Shown one piece after another: positions 8,424 to 17,327 of a DNA stretch of 64,000 bases. Source of the stretch: Parvularcula oceani (lineage in GTDB: Bacteria; Pseudomonadota; Alphaproteobacteria; Caulobacterales; Parvularculaceae); the NCBI RefSeq assembly GCF_000733125.1, contig NZ_JPHU01000015.1:19209-83208 (forward strand). The letters run 5' to 3'. Position numbers and translations under genes: made by a program. The notes under the pieces were generated by a model that worked only from the letters and a program-made list of their open reading frames with translations, had not been told where the DNA came from and ran no database searches. Each line of letters begins with the position of its first letter. Position 1 is the stretch's first letter.

Positions 8424-8899
8424 TCGTTCTCCCCGTTTTCGAGGTCGTTGATGAGATATTTCATCTCCGCGATCTCGCGCCGCTGCGCCTCGATGATCTC
8501 GTCGGCGAGCTTGCGCACGCGGGGATCGGTGATCTGCGCCCGCTCGCTGGTCATGATGGCGATGGAGTGGTGCGGCACCATCGCCTTCATATAGGCGACG
8601 TCGCCGACCGTTGCCTGGCTGCGCACGAGCCAGAGAGAGAGCGCGAAGACCAATGCGGCGCCGACGAAGATGCCGATATTGACGATCTTGTTCTTGTACA
8701 TGGACAGCATGAAGGCGAGCATGATGACGGCCATGGTCGCGCCCATCAGGATCGCCATATAGGTGCGCGTCTCGCTCCAGAGCACCTGGCTCCACGTATA
8801 GGTGTTCAGGTACATGAGGATGAACATCACCACGGTCGAGGTGGCGATCATCGCTGCAAAGCGCAGGTAGGACATCTGCATCCGCGCACTCTCCTTCAT
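8420..8899 (-). CDS. DUF305-type membrane protein
   Basis: 159 aa with three N-terminal membrane helices (about 12-32, 45-65 and 75-92), then a short DUF305-like helical region with the signature MVPHHSIAIMTSE followed by DPRVRKLADEIIEAQRREI. Family members have a His/Met-rich motif suggested to bind metal such as copper. It overlaps the downstream lipoprotein by 4 nt and lies 18 nt after the cytochrome c gene. Confidence 0.8.
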   Translation of the reverse strand: MKESARMQMSYLRFAAMIATSTVVMFILMYLNTYTWSQVLWSETRTYMAILMGATMAVIMLAFMLSMYKNKIVNIGIFVGAALVFALSLWLVRSQATVGDVAYMKAMVPHHSIAIMTSERAQITDPRVRKLADEIIEAQRREIAEMKYLINDLENGENE

Positions 8900-8917
8900 C
8901 TTGCTTCTCTTGGCCGG

Positions 8918-9475
8918 TCAGTGCTCGTGACCTTCGCCGCCATGCCCGCCCTGTGCGGAGAGATCCGCATATTCGTCCGCGGTCATCGCGGGCAGCCGGT
9001 CGACGAAGGCGACGATGTTCAGGAGCTCTTCGTCCGAATGGGACGGGCCGAAGGCGGGCATGCCCGACATCTTCACGCCGTTCTGCAGGATCCAGAACAT
9101 CTCGTTCGGCGCCCACTCGGCGGCGGCCTCGGTCAGGTGGGGCGGCATGGGAAGCATGTGCTCGGCCCAGTCGGCGCGCTCGGCGCCGGGGCCGCCATGG
9201 CAGTGCTCGCACATCGCCTTGTAGGCGCCCGCGCCGGCTGCGATGTCGGCCACCGAAAGGGGCGGAAGGTCTTCTTCGCCCGGGGCCCGCGCCTCGACCG
9301 CATTGTGCATGGTCGTGTTCAGGGCCCAGCGGCTGACGGGCGAATGCGGCTCGGTCGCCGCCACGTTGTAGCCGCCCGAATAGACGGTGATGAGCCCGAT
9401 CAGGAGGGCCAGGAGGAGCAGGCCGGCAATGCCTGCCCCGACGCCCATGCCGAATCCCTTGCGTGATTTTGCCAT
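8918..9475 (-). CDS. membrane-anchored c-type cytochrome
   Basis: 185 aa. An N-terminal membrane anchor (GAGIAGLLLLALLIGLITVY) is followed by a periplasmic monohaem cytochrome c domain with the haem attachment motif C-E-H-C-H near residue 94. A likely axial Met lies in SGMPAFG. The C-terminus is His-rich (GGHGGEGHEH), suggesting metal binding. ATG at 9475 starts MAKSRKG just before the anchor; an in-frame upstream start would add an arginine-rich leader. It is first in the operon with DUF305 and the lipoprotein. Confidence 0.87.
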   Translation of the reverse strand: MAKSRKGFGMGVGAGIAGLLLLALLIGLITVYSGGYNVAATEPHSPVSRWALNTTMHNAVEARAPGEEDLPPLSVADIAAGAGAYKAMCEHCHGGPGAERADWAEHMLPMPPHLTEAAAEWAPNEMFWILQNGVKMSGMPAFGPSHSDEELLNIVAFVDRLPAMTADEYADLSAQGGHGGEGHEH

Positions 9476-9491
9476 GCTGCGCCTCCGCACT

Positions 9492-9522
9492 CCGAGGCCG
9501 GTCCGGGCGGGAACGGCCTCGG
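9492..9522 (-). terminator. hairpin after the AI-2E transporter gene
   Basis: Inverted repeat CCGAGGCC (9492-9499) / GGCCTCGG (9515-9522) with a 15-nt loop, lying between the end of the permease gene and the cytochrome c start, both on the minus strand. There is no T-run, so this is a weak terminator call. Confidence 0.3.
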
Positions 9523-9581
9523 ACATGCCAACACGGCGGCGCGAGGACCGTTCGGGCGAAGTGCAGCGGCGCCGACCGGCC

Positions 9582-10733
9582 TCATCGTGCCGGAGCCTGC
9601 TTTCTGCGTTCCTCGAGGTCGGTGTGCCCGCGCTTGAGCGGCGCGACCTCGCCGTTGTCCGACAGGAGGACCGCGATCGCGCGCGTGGTCTCGAACTGGC
9701 TGAGCACGATCATGATGGCGACGGTGATCGGCACGCAGAGCAGCATGCCGGCGAAGCCCCAAAGCGTGCCCCAGCTTGCGAGGCTGAGAAGGATGACGAG
9801 GGGGGAGAGGTTGAGCGAGCGGCCGAGGAGGCGCGGCTCCAGGACCGAGCCGACGGCCTGCTCGGCGGCGGTCAGGAGGCCGAGGGTGAGGGCTGCCAGC
9901 GCCAGCCCCCCGCCGGGCTGCACGAGCGCGAGGACGCTCGGCAGGATCACGGCGATGATCGAGCCGATGATCGGGATGAAGTTGAAGGCGAAGATGATCA
10001 GCGCCCAGAAGGCGGCGAAGTCGACGCCCAGGACCGTCATGATCGCATAGGAGATCGCGGCGACGATCAGGCTCGTCAGCGTCTTGATCGAGATATATTG
10101 CCGGACGAGGTGCCCGATATCGTCGATGACGTCGTGCACGATCACGGCCGCGTTCTTCGGGCCGGCGATCTTGGTGACCTTGACCAGGAAGCGGCCGCGC
10201 TCGACCAGCATGAAGGCGGTGTAGAGGAAGATCGTCAGCAGGCCGCCCAGAATGCCGCTGGCGAGGCCCGCGACGTCGCCCAGCGCGTCCTGGCCGAAGG
10301 CGACGGCCTGTTCCCTCAGCGTATCGGCCGCATCGGCCGCCTCTTCGGTGACGAAGGGCAGGTCGGTGACGAAGACGATGGCGTTCTGCGTGATCTCTCC
10401 GAAGCGCGCCTGGTAGAGCGGCGCCTGGGCGACGACCTCCTCGACGTTTTCGCGAATGATCAGCGCGAGGCCGAACAGGACCAGCACGATCACCGCGAAG
10501 GCGAGGATGAACTCGATGCTCTCGGGCAGGTGCCTGCCGATCACCGGCACCCGGTCTATGCCGCGCTTCACCGTGACGATGAGGAAGGAGACGAAGGCCG
10601 CGATCACGACCGGCACGATCACGCCCTTGGCGATCCACAGGACGAAGACGAACATGATCGCGAAGCCGAGGCCGAAGAAGAGCGCCTGCAAGGAGCGCCG
10701 ATCGCCCCGCTGCGCGCGGACGGGAGCGCTCAT
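9582..10733 (-). CDS. AI-2E family transporter
   Basis: A 383-aa multi-spanning membrane protein of the AI-2 exporter/PerM (UPF0118) family. It has paired N-terminal helices (about 18-55), a long extramembrane region after the third helix (about 90-160), and C-terminal helices with the family-typical GxxxGxI region (FNFIPIIGSIIAVILPS) and VLEPRLLGRSLNLSPLVILLS. The substrate is unknown, and AI-2 export is only established for a few members. ATG at 10733 is preferred; a TTG 36 nt upstream is possible. It is divergent from the DUF1232 gene. Confidence 0.88.
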   Translation of the reverse strand: MSAPVRAQRGDRRSLQALFFGLGFAIMFVFVLWIAKGVIVPVVIAAFVSFLIVTVKRGIDRVPVIGRHLPESIEFILAFAVIVLVLFGLALIIRENVEEVVAQAPLYQARFGEITQNAIVFVTDLPFVTEEAADAADTLREQAVAFGQDALGDVAGLASGILGGLLTIFLYTAFMLVERGRFLVKVTKIAGPKNAAVIVHDVIDDIGHLVRQYISIKTLTSLIVAAISYAIMTVLGVDFAAFWALIIFAFNFIPIIGSIIAVILPSVLALVQPGGGLALAALTLGLLTAAEQAVGSVLEPRLLGRSLNLSPLVILLSLASWGTLWGFAGMLLCVPITVAIMIVLSQFETTRAIAVLLSDNGEVAPLKRGHTDLEERRKQAPAR

Positions 10734-10883
10734 CGTCCCGCCGCTTTTCGGGTCTTGTACGATCGTCAATGCCTTGTTCCTTCGCCCGGCCCGCCTGTCC
10801 GGCGAAGGTAACGGGGATCGGCCGGAGTTGCGAGAGCCTGCGCGACACCGCACATGCGAGGGCGAGCAGAAGAGGGACGAGCG

Positions 10884-11348
10884 ATGGCCTGGTGGCGACG
10901 GCGCGGCGGCGAAGCGCGGAACGAAGGCGAGCGGATGGCCGAGGAGGTGGAGCACCCCTCGCCGCGCCATGTCGCGCGGGCGGAGCGGGAGCTCTCCCAT
11001 GCCGCAGACATGAGCGAGGAAGAGGTCGAGGACGCCAAGGAGAAGATCGAGCGCGATTTTCTCGGCAAGCTCGTGCGCATGCTCTCGCGCCTCAACCGGG
11101 ACGTCGCCCTGCGGCTTCTGACGGGCTATTACGCGCTGCGCGATCCGGAGGTGCCGCTGTCGGCCAAGGCGGGGTTCGCGGTGATCCTCCTCTACTTCAT
11201 CAACCCCTTCGACCTCATCCCGGACGTCACGCCGGTCATCGGCCTGCTCGACGATGCGGGCGTCCTGGCCGGGGCATGGATGTATCTGGGCGGCCATGTG
11301 ACGGACGAGCACCGGGCCAAGGCGGAAGCCTATCTGAAGGCGCAGTGA
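10884..11348 (+). CDS. DUF1232 (YkvA-type) protein
   Basis: 154 aa. The N-terminal half is charged and probably helical. The C-terminal half carries the DUF1232 core: a short hydrophobic stretch KAGFAVILLYFINPFDLIPDV followed by GLLDDAGVLAGAW. This NPFDLIPD motif defines the family, whose function is unknown. ATG at 10884 follows AGAGGGACGAG; a start 30 nt earlier is less well supported. Confidence 0.82.
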   Translation: MAWWRRRGGEARNEGERMAEEVEHPSPRHVARAERELSHAADMSEEEVEDAKEKIERDFLGKLVRMLSRLNRDVALRLLTGYYALRDPEVPLSAKAGFAVILLYFINPFDLIPDVTPVIGLLDDAGVLAGAWMYLGGHVTDEHRAKAEAYLKAQ

Positions 11349-11408
11349 AAGTGCGGCGCGCCGTCCGGCTCCGTTGCCCCGGCGCGTGCCCTTCGCGATA
11401 AGCAGGCC

Positions 11409-12548
11409 ATGAACGACCTTCGATCACCGGTGGCGCTGGCCGCAGATCTCATCCGCTGCCCTTCCGTGACCCCTGCGGAGGGGGGCGCGCTCGACCTCCT
11501 GCAGGGCTGGCTCGAAGCGCTCGGCTTCACCGTGCGCAGGCTGCCCTTCGGCGAGGTGGACAATCTCTGGGCCGAGCGCGGCGAGGGCGGGCCGCGCCTC
11601 TGCTTTGCCGGTCACACCGATGTCGTTCCGCCGGGCGACGAGGCGGGCTGGCGGACGCCGCCTTTCGAGCCCGTGGTGCGGGGAGGCCTCCTGCACGGGC
11701 GCGGCGCCTCCGACATGAAGGGCGCCGTCGCCGCCTTCGTCGCGGCGGTCGCGCAGGCGGAGGAGGCGCCGCCGCTGGCGCTCCTGATCACCGGGGACGA
11801 GGAGGGCGCTGCGCTCGACGGCACGAAGCGCGCGCTCGCCGCGATCGAGGCGGAGGGGCTGGGGTTCGACCACTGCCTCGTCGGCGAGCCGACCAATCCC
11901 GGCACGCTCGGCGAGATGATGAAGGTCGGGCGCAGGGGCTCGTGCAATGCCGTTCTGACGGTGACCGGTCGCCAGGGCCATGTCGCCTATCCGCACAATG
12001 CGGCGAACCCGCTGCCGGCGCTGCTGCGCGCGCTCGGCGCGCTGACCGGGACCCCGCTCGACGAAGGCTATGCCCGGTTCCAGCCCTCGAACCTCGAGCT
12101 CACGGCCTGGGGCACGCCGCAGACGGCGGAGAATGTCATCCCGGGCATGGCCTGGGCGCGGTTCAATGTCCGCTTCAATCCGAGCTGGACCGGCGAGAGC
12201 CTCGTGCGGGAACTCGAGAGGCGGATCGATGAGGCCCTGCCTGGCTGGGAATGGACGCTCGCGCCGCGCGTCTCGGGGGAGGCCTTCCTAACCGAGGACG
12301 AGGAGTTCACCGCGCTGATCGCCGGCGCGGCGGAGGCCGAGACCGGGCTGAGGCCGGAGCCCTCCACCGCGGGCGGCACATCCGATGCCCGCTTCCTGTC
12401 GCGGCATGCCCCAACGGTCGAATTCGGCCTCGTCGGCGAGACCATGCACCAGACGAATGAACGGGTGGCGACGGCGGATATCGAGACGCTGGCCCGCATC
12501 TATGGCCGCATCCTCGCAGGCTATGCGGAGCGCGCGGCCGCATGGTGA
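11409..12548 (+). CDS. dapE: succinyl-diaminopimelate desuccinylase
   Basis: DapE hydrolyses N-succinyl-LL-2,6-diaminopimelate in the lysine/peptidoglycan precursor pathway using two zinc ions. The 379-aa product shows the M20 metal ligands in order: FAGHTDVVPPGD, GRGASDMKGA, TGDEEG and VGEPTN. A GGTSDARF motif near the C-terminus is characteristic of DapE, with a closing His in GETMHQTNE. Length is normal. The next gene starts inside its last codons, so the two are probably co-translated. Confidence 0.96.
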   Translation: MNDLRSPVALAADLIRCPSVTPAEGGALDLLQGWLEALGFTVRRLPFGEVDNLWAERGEGGPRLCFAGHTDVVPPGDEAGWRTPPFEPVVRGGLLHGRGASDMKGAVAAFVAAVAQAEEAPPLALLITGDEEGAALDGTKRALAAIEAEGLGFDHCLVGEPTNPGTLGEMMKVGRRGSCNAVLTVTGRQGHVAYPHNAANPLPALLRALGALTGTPLDEGYARFQPSNLELTAWGTPQTAENVIPGMAWARFNVRFNPSWTGESLVRELERRIDEALPGWEWTLAPRVSGEAFLTEDEEFTALIAGAAEAETGLRPEPSTAGGTSDARFLSRHAPTVEFGLVGETMHQTNERVATADIETLARIYGRILAGYAERAAAW

Positions 12549-13147
12549 GCGGAGGCGATATCGCGAGCGGGATCTCCGGCACGCTGGGCATGGCCCGGGG
12601 GCGGGCCGACTGGCAGGAGCGGATGGACCTGTCCGCGCAGGCCGTCTTCCACTCCTTCTGGGCGATGCCGCTCGCCATCCCGGCCATCGTGCTGGTGAAC
12701 GAGGTGGCCCGGCAGATGCAGCTGGCCGCGCCAGGCGGCAGCCCGGGGCCCGTTCCCGGCGCGGGCATCCTCGCGGCGATGGGCCTCGCCAGCACCTATC
12801 TCGCCTGGACCGCCGCCCTGTTCATCCTGGCGAGGATCGCGGCGCGCACGGGCGCGGGCTGGCGCGTCAGCCCGCTGATCATCGGCTATAACTGGTCGCG
12901 CCTGATCGCCAGCCTGTTCGCGGGGATCGGGGCGGCGCTGGCGATCCTGCTGGGCGTGCCGGGGCTGTCGCTTCTCGTCGGCTTCCTGACCTTCGTCCTC
13001 GCCGTCTGGCTCGAATGGGGCGTGGTGAAGCGGGCTCTGGGCGCTGAGACGGGGCCGACCATCGGCATTCTCGTCATGCTGTTCCTCGTGCGCTTCCTCG
13101 CCGTCGTGGTCGTGACGATCCTCGCCTCTCCCTTCCTCTCCTCTTGA
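12542..13147 (+). CDS. multi-pass membrane protein, unknown
   Basis: 201 aa with about four hydrophobic segments (roughly 35-55, 70-95, 110-150 and 170-200), including LIIGYNWSRLIASLFAGIG and VVKRALGAETGPTIGI. I do not recognise the family. It overlaps dapE by 7 nt, which is the main evidence for start and expression. Confidence 0.68.
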   Translation: MVSGGDIASGISGTLGMARGRADWQERMDLSAQAVFHSFWAMPLAIPAIVLVNEVARQMQLAAPGGSPGPVPGAGILAAMGLASTYLAWTAALFILARIAARTGAGWRVSPLIIGYNWSRLIASLFAGIGAALAILLGVPGLSLLVGFLTFVLAVWLEWGVVKRALGAETGPTIGILVMLFLVRFLAVVVVTILASPFLSS

Positions 13148-13231
13148 GGCGTTGTAAGGGGGCGGCCCTTCTCTCCGTGCCGGGAGACGTCTAGCCTTGC
13201 GGCCTCTCGCATCACCGAAAGGCGGCCGTCC

Positions 13232-13687
13232 TTGCGCATCCTTCTCCTCACAGTCGCCGCGGGCCTCGGCCTTGCCGGCCCCGCCTCGGCGCAGGGCGCC
13301 TTCTCGACCGACGAGGCCGCCCGCTGCGGCGCCGTCTTCGCGCGCATGGTCCAGGCCATGCAGGGCGCCGAGAACGTGCCGCCCGCCACCAAGAAGGCCG
13401 CGGTGCTCGGCCTCGCCTTCTGGGAATACGAGCTGACTGCCTCTGCGCCCGGGCAGGAGGAGGAGCTGGAACAGGCGGTCCTCTCCGCCTTCGACACGCT
13501 CAACGAGACCATGCCGGGCGGGGGCGATGCGGAAAGCGCGGATGCCCGCGGCGACTATCTGATGGCGCAGGCCCGCCAGTGCTCGGACAGGCTCGACGCG
13601 GCCTATCCCGAAGGCGACCACCCGGTCATGGCGCAGCTGCGCAAGGCGCAGGCGGAAGCCAATGCCCAGGACCCGGGACTGCGCTAG
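13232..13687 (+). CDS. exported protein, unknown
   Basis: 151 aa beginning with a TTG start behind AAAGGCGG. It has a clear Sec signal peptide (LLLTVAAGLGLAGPASAQG, cleavage after ASA), giving a mature helical protein of about 130 residues with cysteines near both ends (RCGAVF, ARQCSDRL). No family is recognised. It lies convergent to the MarR gene. Confidence 0.62.
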   Translation: MRILLLTVAAGLGLAGPASAQGAFSTDEAARCGAVFARMVQAMQGAENVPPATKKAAVLGLAFWEYELTASAPGQEEELEQAVLSAFDTLNETMPGGGDAESADARGDYLMAQARQCSDRLDAAYPEGDHPVMAQLRKAQAEANAQDPGLR

Positions 13688-13749
13688 GGCGGCGCTCGCC
13701 GTCTTGGGGCCGCGAACGGTTCCCGCCGCGCCCTTCTTCGTTGGCCGGC

Positions 13750-14259
13750 TCAGCGTCCGGCCGGGCGCGTCCCGCTTTGCGCTGCGAGCTTGTCGGCGAC
13801 GCGGTCGGTCAGCGATCGGCGGTCGAGCGCATCCGCCAGCGCGTCGATCGCCCGGAGGAGGCCGCCGGCTTCCCGGTCGAGGTCCTCGCTGACGCCGAGA
13901 TAGGCATCAAGCAGGGGCTCGATCTCCACAAGGGCGTTCCGGCCAGCCGCCGTCAGGCGCAGGCGTTTCCGGCGCTTGTCCTCCGGGTCGTCCGTCGCGG
14001 TGACGAGGCCTGCCGTCGTCATGTCCCGAAGCGTCTGCGACATCGTCGGCGCCGAGACCCTGAGCGCCTTCGCGATCCGGGCCGCCGTCATCGGCGCATC
14101 CCCGGACGATGCGAGAAGGACGAGGGGCGCGATCCAGTTGTTGAACGAATCGAAGCCATGCGCCGCATAGATCTGCGCGTTCTCCGATTGCAGGCGCTCG
14201 AGCACGCTGCGCATTCTCGTCGTGATCGACGCGTCGGCGATCCATCGAAAATCGGACAT
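13750..14259 (-). CDS. MarR-family transcriptional regulator
   Basis: 169 aa winged-helix regulator. The DNA-binding core is at about 60-115 (MTAARIAKALRVSAPTMSQTLRDM, then the wing ATDDPEDKRRKRLRLT), flanked by dimerisation helices. ATG at 14259 starts MSDFRW; longer in-frame sequence enters the divergent promoter region. It is divergent from the exported-hydrolase operon, with a palindromic site close to that operon's start, so it probably represses it. The ligand is unknown. Confidence 0.9.
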   Translation of the reverse strand: MSDFRWIADASITTRMRSVLERLQSENAQIYAAHGFDSFNNWIAPLVLLASSGDAPMTAARIAKALRVSAPTMSQTLRDMTTAGLVTATDDPEDKRRKRLRLTAAGRNALVEIEPLLDAYLGVSEDLDREAGGLLRAIDALADALDRRSLTDRVADKLAAQSGTRPAGR

Positions 14260-14344
14260 GCAGCATCGGCCAGGTTGCGCGAAGCCGCAGATAGAGCCGG
14301 GGCGGCCGGGCAAGTCCACCGGAGGGGACACCCTCTCGACATGA

Positions 14345-14368
14345 CTACATTAGGCTCCTAACATGTAG
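14345..14368. promoter_or_regulatory. putative MarR operator
   Basis: Nested inverted repeat with inner arms TTAGG / CCTAA around a 2-nt centre. Outer arms CTACA and TGTAG are offset by two bases on the right. It lies 20 bp before the start of the 14388 gene and about 85 bp from the MarR start, as expected for a MarR-type operator controlling the hydrolase operon. Confidence 0.45.
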
Positions 14369-14387
14369 GGGCGATGGGGAGGATGAG

Positions 14388-14792
14388 ATGTTCCAAGCGA
14401 TCCCGGCCTTGAGCGCCGCTCTGGCCGCGTGCGCCGCAATGACGGGCGGCGCGGAGCATGCGCGGGCCGCTCAGGCATGGACGGTCTGCCTCTCCCATGC
14501 CGATGACGCGCCGCCGAGCAGGACGAGGATGGTGCTCGAGGGCCTGCCGACAGCGCCGGCGAGATCGGTCGCCATCGAGGGCAGCTTTTACGGCGCGGCC
14601 TTCGAGACGGCGCGGGCGACGCGCACGGCCAACTCTCTGATCTTCAGCGCCGTGACCGAAGACGCATCGGGCGCCTATCACCATGCCGCCCGCCTCTCCG
14701 GAGAGGTCTTCATCGGGCAGACGCTCGCGGTCGGCAGGGACTTTTTGATGCCGTGGACGGCGACGCAGGGCGATTCCCCGTGTCCGGAATGA
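14388..14792 (+). CDS. exported protein, unknown
   Basis: 134 aa with an N-terminal hydrophobic signal segment ending near AEHARA and a mature part with two cysteines (TVCLSHAD and the terminal SPCPE). No family is recognised. It is first gene of the operon behind the MarR operator, and its stop overlaps the next gene's ATG (ATGA). Confidence 0.65.
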   Translation: MFQAIPALSAALAACAAMTGGAEHARAAQAWTVCLSHADDAPPSRTRMVLEGLPTAPARSVAIEGSFYGAAFETARATRTANSLIFSAVTEDASGAYHHAARLSGEVFIGQTLAVGRDFLMPWTATQGDSPCPE

Positions 14793-15424
14793 TCTCGAGC
14801 GGCGGAATGCTGCGTCCCGCCGCGCTGGCCTTCGCCGCGGTCGCGCTTGCGGGGTGCGACAGGAACGACCGGGCGGCGGCTGCCGCCTTCGGAAGCATCG
14901 CCGAGCCAGACGCTCCTGCCGCGGCGGCTCTCGGCGCCATCTTCGAGGACGCCGGCGTGAACACGGCGGCGATCGGCGTGATGAAGAGCGGTGAACTCGC
15001 CTGGTCCCGTGTCTATGGCGAGGTCCGCCCGGGCGTCGAGGCGACCGCGGCGACCCGCCTCAACGTGGCGTCGATCACGAAGACCGTCGTCCCCGAGACG
15101 GTGATGAGGCTGGCGGCCTATTCCGTCGATCCGGATGTCGCGGACGATCCGCGGGCGTTGCAGATGACGGCGCGGCACGTGCTCAGCCATGGCACCGGCC
15201 TGCCGAACTGGCGCTTCTTCACGCCCGGCGGACGCCTTTCCTTCGAAGCGGTGCCGGGCGAGCGCTACGGCTATTCGGGGGAGGGGTTCGAGTGGCTCGC
15301 CCGGGCCATCGAAGCGAAGACGGGGCGCGGCTTTCTTCAGGTCGTGCAGGAGACAGTGCTCGATCCGGCCTCGCCCTTCCTTTCCCGGTATGAACGGGCC
15401 CGTCCGGGTCCCGGTCAGGAGTGA
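14789..15424 (+). CDS. truncated beta-lactamase-family (S12) serine hydrolase lipoprotein
   Basis: 211 aa from an ATG overlapping the upstream stop; a second ATG at 14807 is also plausible. A lipoprotein signal (FAAVALAGC) is followed by the front half of a class C beta-lactamase/DD-peptidase fold. The SxxK motif lies in ASITKT and the second motif region in YGYSGEGF. The protein stops soon after this, so the back part carrying the third (K/H-x-G) motif is missing. Full-length relatives, such as the one ending at 18589, are about 390 aa. It is probably inactive or a fragment fixed by a deletion joining it to the next gene. Confidence 0.72.
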   Translation: MISSGGMLRPAALAFAAVALAGCDRNDRAAAAAFGSIAEPDAPAAAALGAIFEDAGVNTAAIGVMKSGELAWSRVYGEVRPGVEATAATRLNVASITKTVVPETVMRLAAYSVDPDVADDPRALQMTARHVLSHGTGLPNWRFFTPGGRLSFEAVPGERYGYSGEGFEWLARAIEAKTGRGFLQVVQETVLDPASPFLSRYERARPGPGQE

Positions 15425-15428
15425 TGTC

Positions 15429-17327
15429 ATGACGTTCCGGTTCTCGCTCGGCCATGTCTTCGCCTGCGCGCTCCTTTCGCTCGCCGTCTGCGCAGCGGCG
15501 CCTGCGCCCAAGCGCATCGCGCTGACCTTCGACGACGTGCCGCGTGCGGAGGGCGCGTTCTTCGGCCAGGACGAGCGGACACGTCGCCTGATCGGGGCGC
15601 TGGACGAAGCGGGCGTCGAGCAGGCGGCGTTCTTCCTGAACCCCGGAATGCTCGCCGATGCCGACAAGAGGGGTGGGACGGCGCGGATCGCGGCCTATGT
15701 CGAGGCCGGCCACGTCATCGCCAACCACTCGATGACCCATCCGCGCTTGCAGGCGGTTCCGCTGGACGCGTTCATCGCCGATATCGACGCGGCGGAGTCC
15801 TGGCTGGAAGGGCGGGAGGGGCGCCGTCAATGGTTCCGCTTTCCCTATCTCGACGCTGGCGGTCCGGACACGGACAAGCGGGACGCTGTCCGCGCCGCGC
15901 TGGCTGAGCGGAACCTCCTCGACGCCTGGGTGAGCGTCAATGCCTCCGACTGGTGGATCGACGACGCGGCGAGCAAGGCTGTGGCCGAGGGCAGGGCTCT
16001 CGACATGAATGCGCTTCGCGATTTCTATGTGGCGCGACACGTCGAGGCGGCGGACTTCTACGACGATCTCGCCCGCCGCACGATCGGCCGCTCGCCCGCC
16101 CATGTCATGCTGCCGCACGAGACCGACCTCGCGGCGCTGTTCGTGGACGATCTCGTCGCCGCGCTGCGAGAGGCAGGCTGGGAAATCGTTTCCGCCGACG
16201 AGGCTTTCGCCGATCCCGTCTATCGCGAGGCGCCGGAGGTGCCCTTCGCGCAAGGCACGCTGTTCGAGCAGATGGCGTGGGCACAGGACCTGCCCGAGCC
16301 GCGCTGGTTCGAGATGAACAGGACCGAAAAGCTCGCCGCCGCCTTCGAAGCGCAAGTCGCCGAGGCGCCGCACCAAAGCGATGAGGGCTTCGCATATGCA
16401 TCGGCGACGCTGCTTCCAAGCGGCGAAACCGTCGAGCGGGCAGGGGGCGGAGCGGCGCCCGGCGGCCTCTACCAGTTCGGGTCGATCTCGAAATATGCCT
16501 GCACGCTTCTCGCGCTGTCGCTCGCCGAGGAGGGGCGGCTTGATCTCGATGCGCCGGTCGCGCGCTATCTTCCCGCCTATCGAGGCCCCGCCGGGAGCGG
16601 GTTGACGCTCTCGCACCTCCTGGAGAACCGCTCGGGCTTGCCCGATGGCCTCGTCGCCGCCATGGCCGAAGACGAAAGCGTGCTCTCGGAGCGGATGACG
16701 GCGGCCGAGGCCGCCGACCGCTTCGCAGGCGGCACGCCCGTCTTCGAGCCGGGCGAGGCCTATGACTACGCGATCTCGAACTGGATACTCGTTCAGGCGG
16801 TCCTGGAAGAGGCGGGTGATCGGCCTCTCGCCGCCTTGCTGGACGATTACGTTTTCGGCCCGGCCGGGATGGAGGGCGCGCAGCAGGTCGTCGGCGTCTT
16901 GAGCGGGCCGCAGGCGACGGTTCCGAGCGAGCCCGTGCCGGACCTTCCGGCCTGGGCAGGTTGCGCCGGCGGGATCGGCGGCAGCGCGGCGGACCTTCTC
17001 GGCCTGATGCGCTTCGCCCATGCGGCGGGCTTTTCACAAGGCGCGATCGCCCGGCTGACGACGGTCGTATCGCCCGAGAGTTCCTATGCGCTCGGCGGGC
17101 GGATCCTGCATGCCGCAAGGGAGGGTGAGCCTGTCGCGCTGACCTGGCTCAGCGGCAGCAACGGCCCGTTCGAGTCCTTCGGCGCCTACGACCCGGTCCG
17201 CGACACCGGCTTCGCGGTCGTGACCGGGACGGGCGAGCGGGAACAGGCCGAAGCCCTGCGCGATGCCTGGTTCGCGCGCAGCGGCTACCAGGAGGCGCCG
17301 CGCCGCGCCGAAGGCGGGCAGGAATGA
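15429..17327 (+). CDS. polysaccharide deacetylase / beta-lactamase-type fusion protein
   Basis: 632 aa exported protein with a signal peptide (FACALLSLAVCAAA). Residues about 28-290 are a NodB-type polysaccharide deacetylase: metal-binding TFDDVP (33-38) and the His pair in ANHSMTHP. Residues about 300-620 are an S12 beta-lactamase-like domain with SxxK in FGSISKY (near 353). In the usual YxN position the sequence is Y-A-I-S-N, so the general-base Tyr appears displaced or replaced. Both domains act on envelope glycans or peptides in known relatives, so it may be a bifunctional cell-wall enzyme. The start is 5 nt after the upstream stop. Confidence 0.82.
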   Translation: MTFRFSLGHVFACALLSLAVCAAAPAPKRIALTFDDVPRAEGAFFGQDERTRRLIGALDEAGVEQAAFFLNPGMLADADKRGGTARIAAYVEAGHVIANHSMTHPRLQAVPLDAFIADIDAAESWLEGREGRRQWFRFPYLDAGGPDTDKRDAVRAALAERNLLDAWVSVNASDWWIDDAASKAVAEGRALDMNALRDFYVARHVEAADFYDDLARRTIGRSPAHVMLPHETDLAALFVDDLVAALREAGWEIVSADEAFADPVYREAPEVPFAQGTLFEQMAWAQDLPEPRWFEMNRTEKLAAAFEAQVAEAPHQSDEGFAYASATLLPSGETVERAGGGAAPGGLYQFGSISKYACTLLALSLAEEGRLDLDAPVARYLPAYRGPAGSGLTLSHLLENRSGLPDGLVAAMAEDESVLSERMTAAEAADRFAGGTPVFEPGEAYDYAISNWILVQAVLEEAGDRPLAALLDDYVFGPAGMEGAQQVVGVLSGPQATVPSEPVPDLPAWAGCAGGIGGSAADLLGLMRFAHAAGFSQGAIARLTTVVSPESSYALGGRILHAAREGEPVALTWLSGSNGPFESFGAYDPVRDTGFAVVTGTGEREQAEALRDAWFARSGYQEAPRRAEGGQE

